The notes beneath the pieces were generated by a model that ran no database searches, was not told the DNA's origin, and worked only from the letters and a program-made list of their open reading frames with translations. Of a stretch of 5,026 bases of DNA, positions 1 through 5,026 are shown one piece after another. Each line of letters begins with the position of its first letter. Within the stretch, counting starts at the first letter, position 1. Made by a program: the position numbers and the translations under genes. The DNA is from Methanobacteriota archaeon (GTDB taxonomy: Archaea; Thermoplasmatota; Thermoplasmata; RBG-16-68-12): positions 1 through 5,026 of the forward strand of contig VBMC01000039.1 in assembly GCA_005879015.1 (NCBI GenBank), in the 5' to 3' direction.

Positions 1-139
1 ATCCGGTCGCTCATGCTCTCAACATAACCTGTTGGATGCGCGAATGGACGCATGCTATAAGACCATTTACTGGCCACGGCCGTTCCTCCATAGACATGGC
101 TGCCTCGGGCGACCCCGCGTCGTCAACTTCGAGTGCGAC
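1..139. other. Left flank, possible start of a minus-strand gene running off the window
   Basis: This stretch lies downstream of the glycosylase gene. Read on the minus strand it contains CTTATAG at about 61-55, which resembles an archaeal TATA box or a bacterial -10 element. In-frame ATG codons follow at 53-51 and 14-12, and this frame stays open to the window edge, giving at most 17 codons. A short inverted repeat, ATGCG (36-40) and CGCAT (49-53), sits between the box and the second ATG. I see no strong Shine-Dalgarno sequence. The evidence suggests, but does not prove, that another minus-strand gene begins here. I see no convincing terminator for the glycosylase gene. Confidence 0.25.
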
Positions 140-1384
140 TCAGCGGAGAGAATTCCTCCAGGGCTTTGGGACGCTGGCAGTGTATTCGACTTCCTTGGCC
201 CCAAGAAATTCTGCGAGATTCTCGATCGTCTCCCGAATCTTCAACGCGACCTCCTTGTCCCTGGGCGCGCCCGGCTCTGCATAGATCGAATTGATTACGA
301 GCCTTTCGTTCTCCCTGTCCATCTTCGGGTCAACCCGGCCGATGAACCGGTCCCCCCATAGGATAGGGAGCACGTAGGTCCCGAATTTTCGTTTCTTTTT
401 CGGCAGGAAGTTCTCGTGGACATAGTCGAATCCGAAGAGTCGACTCGTTCCCTCCCTGACGGCAAGCAGATTGTCGAAGGGAGCCAGCAGCGACATGCGT
501 GGTCGCCACGCGTCCGAATTCATCGATTCAAGGAGGCGGACGTCCCGATCATGGACGTATCGTTCGCCACTAATCCCTTCGATGCGAACCCGATGGATGA
601 TCGATTCCTCCTGCAGGCGTTCCAGTGCCTTTTTCAGGTTCAGATACCGGCCGCGCAGAAAATAGCGGTTGATCTCGGAAGGGGAAGCCGTTCCAAGGGC
701 TCGAATCGTCCTCTCCGCACCCTCCCGCTCGACTTCCTGTTCCGGTAGCTCATTTCTCGCCACCGAACTCGGCAGGAACGTTTCCGCGAGGCCCCAGATG
801 TTCTGGTTTCCTTCATGGCCCACGATCATCGCCTCTCCGCTCATTTGCAAGTGGAAGAGCATCGTGGAGACATCGCTTCCAAACCCCCAGCCGTCTGCAC
901 GTCCCTTGGTTCGGCCATGATCTTCAAATTCGCTGAGTCGAAGAGGTCCTTTCTTCAGCTCACGCAGGATGGTCTTTCGTAGTTCTGCGTGTTGTGGCAG
1001 CCAAGTTCTGGCCCTCTCCCTCCATCCTCCCCAAGACTTCGAAAGGGATTCAGGATACCGTTTCATCAGCGAATAGAAGAGCGGATAGTCTTCGGTGAGT
1101 ACGATCGAAGCGGCATGGGACCAATGTTCGAAGAGCTTCTTCTCCTCCCAAAGTAATCGATCGAGGTCCGACAGCCGAAAATTGCCGACCCGACTCCAGA
1201 GGGTAAGGACATGTGACGGCGCGACCACGTTGATCGGGTCCCACTGGACGAAACCGAGGTCGCGAATGACGGAAAGAATTGCTTCACGGGCTGGACCTGT
1301 GGGCAACTTGCCTGCAAGATGCTGTTTCGCTACAGTCAGACGCCTTGCAGATTCCAAGTCGGTCGAGATCGCCGTTTCACTCAA
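140..1384 (-). CDS. YcaQ/AlkX-family winged-helix DNA glycosylase (crosslink repair type)
   Basis: The 414-residue product matches the HTH_42/YcaQ family, whose studied members (E. coli YcaQ/AlkX, Streptomyces AlkZ) are cytosolic DNA glycosylases that remove bulky alkylated bases and unhook interstrand crosslinks. Hallmarks are all present: an N-terminal winged helix with ARRLTVAKQHL near residue 13; the catalytic-type motif Q47-W48-D49, of the Q-x-D form I associate with the AlkX rather than the AlkZ (Q-x-Q) branch; FEHWSHAASIV at 85-95; LLAPFDNLLAVRE at 299-311; and the C-terminal GRVDPK at 349-354 after an FGTYVLPILWGDRF segment. The length is close to that of E. coli YcaQ. The start is TTG: an in-frame TAG lies three codons upstream and no ATG or GTG fits before the first conserved helix. 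No clear Shine-Dalgarno sequence is visible, but an AT-rich CCTAATAG lies about 30 bases upstream. The TTG overlaps, as TTGA, the stop of a doubtful 102-codon frame. It is divergent from an MFS transporter. The lesion it acts on cannot be read from sequence. Confidence 0.92.
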   Translation of the reverse strand: MSETAISTDLESARRLTVAKQHLAGKLPTGPAREAILSVIRDLGFVQWDPINVVAPSHVLTLWSRVGNFRLSDLDRLLWEEKKLFEHWSHAASIVLTEDYPLFYSLMKRYPESLSKSWGGWRERARTWLPQHAELRKTILRELKKGPLRLSEFEDHGRTKGRADGWGFGSDVSTMLFHLQMSGEAMIVGHEGNQNIWGLAETFLPSSVARNELPEQEVEREGAERTIRALGTASPSEINRYFLRGRYLNLKKALERLQEESIIHRVRIEGISGERYVHDRDVRLLESMNSDAWRPRMSLLAPFDNLLAVREGTSRLFGFDYVHENFLPKKKRKFGTYVLPILWGDRFIGRVDPKMDRENERLVINSIYAEPGAPRDKEVALKIRETIENLAEFLGAKEVEYTASVPKPWRNSLR

Positions 1385-1710
1385 GGGTTTGGGCTACCCT
1401 GCGTCGCGGCTATTAGGCTTCTGATGTTTACCGTGTGAGTCGCGTCCGGATCCCACGGCGCCGGACCATGGGCGCCGCGCATCGAAGAGTCGGAGTGATC
1501 GCTACGTTGGCCCCCCAACTTTGAAGCGAAGACCCAAACTCGCATGGTTTGTACCGGTCCTGTTGGCGTAACAAGACCCGCCGAGAGGCGAGGCCGCGAT
1601 GTCCCGACGCGGGCGGAGACTTTTCCTACTTTGTCAACCGGCTGGTTAATCAGGTCGAACCGGCCCTCCGTGCTTACCGGAGAGTCCATCCCCGGTTCGC
1701 AGTCAATTGC
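1385..1710. other. Divergent spacer between glycosylase and MFS genes
   Basis: These 326 bases separate the two divergent genes and should hold both promoters. Visible elements are an AT-rich box at 1411-1417 (CCTAATA on the minus strand, about 30 bases before the glycosylase TTG), a perfect 7-bp inverted repeat at 1456-1477, and two short AACCGG repeats at about 1637-1664. I looked for a tRNA: the GGTTCGCAGTC near 1694 resembles a T-arm, but its stem does not pair and the conserved A58 is missing. A minus-strand open frame of 102 codons (1689-1381) spans most of the spacer. It has no recognisable motif or ribosome site, so I do not call it a gene. No strong promoter for the MFS gene could be seen. 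Confidence 0.6.
1456..1477. repeat. Perfect 7-bp inverted repeat in the divergent spacer
   Basis: CGGCGCC (1456-1462) and GGCGCCG (1471-1477) are exact reverse complements around an 8-base loop, GGACCATG. The position, about 75-95 bases before the glycosylase start and 235-255 bases before the MFS start, would allow an operator or a leader hairpin. No T-run follows on either strand, so a terminator is unlikely. GC-rich repeats of this length also arise by chance, and no function is shown. Confidence 0.4.
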
Positions 1711-2982
1711 ATGCCCGTTCCTCTTGAGAGGCCGGTCGGGGAGCCAGTGTCGACGGGATCCGCTGCGCCCGAGCTGGGTCCTCGGGAACTGCTTCGGAAC
1801 CGCACCTTCTTGTTGTTCCAGGCCAGAGGGACGTTATCCAACGTCAGCTACACCCTGTACCTTGGGACGATCCTCTGGCTCACCTACCGGTTGTCAGGTG
1901 GCATATTCCTTTCTGGCGTCGTGATCGGAATCCAAACGGTCGTGTTCACGCTCACCTTTCTGATCAGTCCGCTCGTCGACCGCCTCTACGACAAGAGGTG
2001 GGTGTTCATCCTCTGTTATCCCATGCAGACTGCCTTGGCGTTGGTCCTCGCGCTGACGTATGCAGGTGGCGTGCTGACGGTACCACTCCTCTTCGGGATC
2101 GTCGTCCTCCTCGCCGTCCTGTGGGACTTCACGGAAGCGGCGGACGAAACGACGACCCGTCTGTTGTTCGGGAAGGACAACCTTTTCGTGATCTCAGGTC
2201 TGGGGAGCGCCATCGGCGGGGGCGTCAACATCACAATGTACTTCGCCGGGGGAGTGGCCATCGCGCTGTTCGGAGTCGTCGGAGGCTCCTACCTGCTCGC
2301 GGGTCTCCTGGCGGTGGGAACGGTTCTGGCAATTCCGCTCTCCATTCCCACCCCCAAGATCACCCGACAGACTTGGTGGACTGGGTTCCGAGAGGGTTGG
2401 ACACACTTCCGGGGAGAGCAAGGAAGACCTCTACGCCATCTGTCGCTTCAGCAGTTCGTCGTAGGATTCTTCGTCTCGACACCAACTCTCCTGATGACTT
2501 TGTATGTCGGGAGGTTTTTCGCCGGGTCCCAGGCCACCTACGCGGGGTTGTACGTCGCATACCTTCTCGGAGGACTCGTCATCGGCCTCGTCCTGGGTCA
2601 TTTGAATCCGAGAGGCTACATTGGACCCGTGGTCATCGGCGCGATCTTTGTCATGGGAATCGCCCTCTTGGGAGCCGAGGTCGCGGTCGCCTCCCTCTTG
2701 TTGAGCTTGGTCGTTTGGTTTGTAGTGGGGGCGGGCAACACCGCGAGGGTTCAGGGAACGTGGACCTACGTCCAAGGCCGATTCGAGCCGGGAGTGCTCG
2801 CCCGGGTTACGATGAACGTCTACCTCTTCACGGGAGTGGCCAGTGCCATCGGAGCGATTGTCATTGGTTCGTTGTCGACCGTTTGGGACCCGGCAATGCT
2901 CACGGATCTTGTGTCGTTCGGGTTCATCGGTTCTGCAGTGCTGGGGCTCGCACTGCCCGAAACCCGGGCGCTCGCGTTCTAG
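1711..2982 (+). CDS. MFS transporter, 12 transmembrane segments
   Basis: The product (423 residues from the ATG used) is an inner-membrane major facilitator superfamily protein, probably an exporter driven by the proton gradient; the substrate is unknown. After a polar N-terminus (1-39), I count 12 hydrophobic segments, roughly at 42-62, 64-88, 97-118, 121-139, 158-187, 190-212, 248-269, 276-297, 303-323, 326-346, 365-388 and 397-417. The loop after segment 2, SPLVDRLYDKRW (86-97), is a degenerate motif A (G-x-x-x-D-R). The long basic loop at about 213-247 matches the usual link between the two six-helix halves. The start is uncertain: the frame is open upstream to 1549, but residues encoded there look non-coding. 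A GTG at 1747 with GGGGAG three bases before it would give 411 residues. It is divergent from the glycosylase gene and convergent with the PEP-mutase-like gene. Role in drug or metabolite efflux is inference only. Confidence 0.85.
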   Translation: MPVPLERPVGEPVSTGSAAPELGPRELLRNRTFLLFQARGTLSNVSYTLYLGTILWLTYRLSGGIFLSGVVIGIQTVVFTLTFLISPLVDRLYDKRWVFILCYPMQTALALVLALTYAGGVLTVPLLFGIVVLLAVLWDFTEAADETTTRLLFGKDNLFVISGLGSAIGGGVNITMYFAGGVAIALFGVVGGSYLLAGLLAVGTVLAIPLSIPTPKITRQTWWTGFREGWTHFRGEQGRPLRHLSLQQFVVGFFVSTPTLLMTLYVGRFFAGSQATYAGLYVAYLLGGLVIGLVLGHLNPRGYIGPVVIGAIFVMGIALLGAEVAVASLLLSLVVWFVVGAGNTARVQGTWTYVQGRFEPGVLARVTMNVYLFTGVASAIGAIVIGSLSTVWDPAMLTDLVSFGFIGSAVLGLALPETRALAF

Positions 2983-3083
2983 AGATTGGAACCAACTGAG
3001 CTCCTCCTTGGGCCCGCCTTTTATTGGAGACGGCCCCCTCGAATGCACTGTCAGGAAGACACTGGAATGCGTTCACTGATCCG
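2983..3083. other. Convergent spacer with weak terminator-like structures
   Basis: These 101 bases lie between the 3' ends of the MFS gene and the PEP-mutase-like gene, so both transcripts should end here. I see a small TTGGAACCAA palindrome just after the MFS stop (from about 2986), a T-rich CTTTTATT at 3018-3025, and an imperfect hairpin, CACTGTC (3046-3052) with GACACTG (3058-3064), which has one C-C mismatch and a 5-base loop. None is a classic hairpin followed by a U-run. The T-rich stretch could serve as a factor-independent archaeal-type stop for the plus-strand transcript. Confidence 0.35.
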
Positions 3084-3926
3084 CTAGGGTGATCGTCTTG
3101 GAGACGCAAGACGGTTCAGCTCATCGAAGGTGATGGCCCCATCGACCAACGTCGCGTACGTTCCCCGCTCGAGCAGCTCGCGCGAAGCTCGCCGAAGAAG
3201 CCCGAGGGCGGCATAGGAAGCGCTCGGTCCCAGGCTGAGTCTCTTGACACCGAGCCGCTCCAGTTCGGCGACCGAAGGGAGACCCGGACGGACCATGACG
3301 TTCACCGGGAAATCCAATGCACGGACGAAGGTCGCGATCGATGTCGCGTCGGTCAGGCCCATCGGGTAGACACAATCGGCCCCGGCGTCTCGGTAAGCGA
3401 TCCCCCTCCGGATGGCTTCCTCGAGCCGGGCCTGATCATCTCCCTTCGCGTGACGGAGCGCGTCCGTGCGGGCGTTGATCACGAAGGGGACCGACTGGGA
3501 ATCTTGGAGCGCTCGGAGTGCCTTCAGTTTCTCGAGTTGCCCCTTGAGCGGCACGAGCCCCTCCGTCGCATGATCGAGGTCTTCGATGTTGATCCCGACC
3601 GCGCCAACTTGGAGGACGCTCTTCACCATGGTCACGACCTCCCGCGGCGTCGCTCCGAACCCGCTGACGATGTCCGCGCTCAGCGGCACCGACAACGCGC
3701 GGGCAATCCTCTGGGTGGCCGACACGAATTCCTTACGTTCGATGACCTCACCGTCTGGATAACCGAGGGAGACCATGATTCCCGCGCTCGAGGTGGCGAT
3801 GGCGGGAAAACCTCCGTCCTCAAAGACGCGGGCACTTGGCACGTCCCAAGCGTTCGGAAGGATCAGGAGTTTCTTGCCTCGATGGAGTTCCCGGAATTCC
3901 TCGGCCTTTCGAGTCTGGTCCTTCAT
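3084..3926 (-). CDS. Isocitrate lyase/PEP mutase superfamily protein
   Basis: The 280-residue product belongs to the PEP mutase branch (PF13714-type) of the isocitrate lyase superfamily: cytosolic TIM-barrel enzymes that make or break C-C or P-C bonds in 2-oxoacids with Mg2+. Family marks in order are LPNAWDVPSARVFED (23-37), TSSAGIMVSLGYPDGE (45-60), SADIVSGFG (83-91), INIED (112-116) and NARTDA (151-156), plus a C-terminal helical tail. The KKCGH cysteine motif of true isocitrate and methylisocitrate lyases is absent, so those activities are unlikely. Most relatives have D-x-E or D-x-D where this protein has D85-I86-V87, so one acidic residue of the metal/substrate pocket is lost. The ATG overlaps the stop of the upstream reductase gene (ATGA), which indicates one operon and probable translational coupling; no strong independent Shine-Dalgarno sequence is seen. 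The length is normal for the family. The physiological substrate is unknown; oxaloacetate, phosphonopyruvate or 2-methylisocitrate-like acids are family precedents only. Confidence 0.93.
   Translation of the reverse strand: MKDQTRKAEEFRELHRGKKLLILPNAWDVPSARVFEDGGFPAIATSSAGIMVSLGYPDGEVIERKEFVSATQRIARALSVPLSADIVSGFGATPREVVTMVKSVLQVGAVGINIEDLDHATEGLVPLKGQLEKLKALRALQDSQSVPFVINARTDALRHAKGDDQARLEEAIRRGIAYRDAGADCVYPMGLTDATSIATFVRALDFPVNVMVRPGLPSVAELERLGVKRLSLGPSASYAALGLLRRASRELLERGTYATLVDGAITFDELNRLASPRRSP
3094..3113. repeat. Perfect 7-bp inverted repeat inside the 3' end of the PEP-mutase-like gene
   Basis: CGTCTTG (3094-3100) and CAAGACG (3107-3113) pair exactly around a 6-base loop, GAGACG. The structure covers codons for the last residues (RLASPRR) of the minus-strand gene, ending eight bases before its stop codon begins. 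It could stabilise the 3' end of the operon transcript or help stop plus-strand read-through from the MFS gene. No U-run follows on either strand, so a classic intrinsic terminator is not supported. Confidence 0.4.
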
Positions 3927-4882
3927 GACGATCGACCGCCCGCATCGGATGGAGGAACGACTTGCAGTACGAGTTTGCCGCGAGTGTGACCCAGGAGACC
4001 GCGTTCAAAGGCCTCGCGGGCCTGAGGGAGCGGAAACACCGCGTCGACGACCGGGCGAACGCGGCCGGCGTCGATGAGTCCGGCGATCTCAACGAGCTGG
4101 GCCTTGTTCGGCTGCACCAACATGGAAACGCCGCGAACGCCGTATTTCGCAGCAATCGTTTCCGGAGCGTCGCCGGCGATCGTGACGAGGACGCCGCCCG
4201 GACGCAACACGCCCCAGGACCGATCGAGGGTGTCGCCTCCGACCGTGTCGATGACCGCGTCCACGCCTCGGATCCGATCCTCGAAACGAGCCGAGGAATA
4301 ATCCACCACCTCGTCGGCACCGAGCTCCTTCAGGAACGCGACATTCCGTTTGGAGGCGGTCCCGATGACGTGGGCTCCGCGCGCGTGGGCGAATTGGACC
4401 GCGAAGGTGCCGACCCCGCCCGCGGCGCCGTGGATGAGGACGCGGTCGCCCGCGGCCACGCCCGCGTGGTCGAACAACGCCTGCCACGCCGTGAGGCCGG
4501 ATAGCGGCACCGCGGCCGCGTGAACTTGGTCGAGGGAGCGGGGCTTCGGGGCCAGATCGGCGGCCCGAGCCGCGACGAGTTCGGCCGCGGCACCGTCCCG
4601 CCAGAAGTTCAACAGGCCGTAGACGGGTGCGCCCCGCTTCATGTCGGTAACACCGGCCCCTACTCGCTCCACGGTTCCGGAGACCTCAAAGCTCGGCACG
4701 ATCGGTCGGCGGTCCTTGCCGTTCGAATCGGTCCACGTGGAGTTCCAGGTGAGCTCGGTCGGCGTGATGGCGGCCGCGTGAACCCGGACGAGGGCCTCCC
4801 CCGCCGCGATCCGCGGCTCGGGACCGTCTTCGTAGACCAGCATCTCAGGTCCTCCTCGCGTATGACTTCGAATGGCTTTCAT
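3923..4882 (-). CDS. Quinone-oxidoreductase-like NAD(P)-dependent reductase (zinc-free MDR family)
   Basis: The 319-residue product is a cytosolic medium-chain dehydrogenase/reductase of the zeta-crystallin/quinone oxidoreductase type, which reduces quinones, enones or similar carbonyl compounds with NAD(P)H. It opens with the usual MKAIRSHTRGGPEML and has a GroES-like domain (about 1-125), then a Rossmann domain. The nucleotide-binding loop is HGAAGGVGTFAVQFA (151-165), with TASKRNVAFLKELGADEVVDY (175-195, read here in two halves: TASKRNVAFL and KELGADEVVDY) and IDTVGGDTLDR (211-221) following. The ending, RGKLVLQVV (301-309), is typical. Cysteine and histidine zinc ligands of alcohol dehydrogenases are missing, so it should not bind catalytic or structural zinc. 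The start is firm: GGGAGG lies seven bases before the ATG. It is the first gene of an operon with the PEP-mutase-like gene, which it overlaps by four bases. Its GC content is visibly higher than that of the glycosylase and MFS genes. The substrate is not predictable. Confidence 0.93.
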   Translation of the reverse strand: MKAIRSHTRGGPEMLVYEDGPEPRIAAGEALVRVHAAAITPTELTWNSTWTDSNGKDRRPIVPSFEVSGTVERVGAGVTDMKRGAPVYGLLNFWRDGAAAELVAARAADLAPKPRSLDQVHAAAVPLSGLTAWQALFDHAGVAAGDRVLIHGAAGGVGTFAVQFAHARGAHVIGTASKRNVAFLKELGADEVVDYSSARFEDRIRGVDAVIDTVGGDTLDRSWGVLRPGGVLVTIAGDAPETIAAKYGVRGVSMLVQPNKAQLVEIAGLIDAGRVRPVVDAVFPLPQAREAFERGLLGHTRGKLVLQVVPPSDAGGRSS

Positions 4883-5026
4883 GATTCGGCCTCCCTTGCC
4901 CCCCGCGAGACCGAGCGGATCGGGAAAAACCTTGCGGCATCGGTGGAGTCGGTTCGCGTTGCGGCATGACCTCGGGAAAGGCTATAGCTGGGCCTCCCGG
5001 TGCCCCGTCGACGGGCACGCCATCGC
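4883..5026. promoter_or_regulatory. Leader and putative promoter region of the reductase operon
   Basis: This is the 5' flank of the minus-strand operon. GGGAGG (minus strand, 4895-4890) is a strong Shine-Dalgarno sequence seven bases from the reductase ATG. GCTATAGCC at about 4980-4988 is the only clear TATA-like or -10-like element, which would give a leader of about 75-90 bases; no good -35 partner was recognised. Further out, GTGCCC (5000-5005) and GGGCAC (5013-5018) form a 6-bp inverted repeat enclosing the palindrome GTCGAC. A minus-strand frame entering from the right edge stops with TAG at 4984-4982, so the tail of another gene could lie here, but 14 codons are too few to judge. Confidence 0.4.

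Noticed and set aside
1660..1711. tRNA-like T-arm (GGTTCGCAGTC) before the MFS start
   Set aside because: The stem does not pair, the conserved A58 is absent, and no acceptor, D or anticodon arm can be folded around it.
1544..1924. Plus-strand 126-codon open frame overlapping the MFS start
   Set aside because: It overlaps the well-supported MFS gene in another frame and has no recognisable domain; it looks like a GC-driven shadow frame.
1998..2999. Plus-strand 333-codon open frame inside the MFS gene
   Set aside because: The translation is Arg/Gly/His-rich and low in normal core residues, typical of an out-of-frame reading of a GC-rich gene, while the MFS frame shows 12 clear membrane helices.
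2431..3048. Minus-strand 205-codon open frame opposite the MFS gene
   Set aside because: It is antisense to the membrane-helix codons of the MFS gene, with a highly polar composition and no motif.
3450..4504. Long plus-strand open frames opposite the PEP-mutase-like and reductase genes
   Set aside because: They are antisense to two genes with strong family motifs and a clean ATGA junction. Their composition is charged and repetitive without domains.
3923..4882. Zinc-dependent alcohol dehydrogenase identity
   Set aside because: The product lacks the Cys/His catalytic zinc ligands and the four-cysteine structural zinc lobe, so the zinc-free quinone-oxidoreductase type fits better.
1..5026. 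CRISPR array, insertion sequence, toxin-antitoxin or phage defence system
   Set aside because: No regularly spaced repeats, terminal inverted repeats, transposase, nuclease or small paired genes were seen. All long genes belong to ordinary repair, transport or metabolic families.

Overview
The window is a GC-rich chromosomal segment from a free-living prokaryote, with four clearly recognisable protein-coding genes and short spacers. It contains no rRNA, tRNA, CRISPR array, insertion sequence or phage gene that I can see. The taxon cannot be fixed from this sequence. The gene families occur in soil and sediment bacteria such as Acidobacteria and Chloroflexi, and also in GC-rich Thermoplasmata-type archaea. 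One gene has a clean Shine-Dalgarno sequence. Another starts with TTG, has no obvious ribosome site, and has an AT-rich box about 30 bases upstream, as leaderless archaeal genes often do. Domain of life is therefore left open.

Layout from left to right: bases 1-139 are a left flank that may hold the start of another minus-strand gene. Bases 140-1384 (minus) encode a YcaQ/AlkX-type winged-helix DNA glycosylase. Bases 1385-1710 are a divergent spacer. Bases 1711-2982 (plus) encode a 12-helix MFS transporter. Bases 2983-3083 are a short convergent spacer. Bases 3084-3926 (minus) encode a PEP mutase/isocitrate lyase superfamily protein. It overlaps by an ATGA the upstream gene at 3923-4882 (minus), which encodes a zinc-independent, quinone-oxidoreductase-like NAD(P)H-dependent enzyme. 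Bases 4883-5026 are its leader and the right edge.

There are two functional themes. The left half pairs a probable alkylation or crosslink repair glycosylase with a divergent exporter-like MFS protein, which would fit (but does not prove) tolerance to a genotoxic small molecule. The right half is a tight two-gene operon for small-molecule metabolism: a medium-chain reductase followed by a carbon-carbon or phosphorus-carbon lyase-like enzyme of unknown substrate. The lyase-like protein has lost one acidic residue of the family's metal/substrate motif.

I see no strong evidence of a new defence or mobile system. The points most worth a second look are the altered PEP-mutase active-site motif, the operon pairing, the glycosylase/MFS divergent pair with its TTG start and TTGA overlap, and a rise in GC content across the reductase gene.
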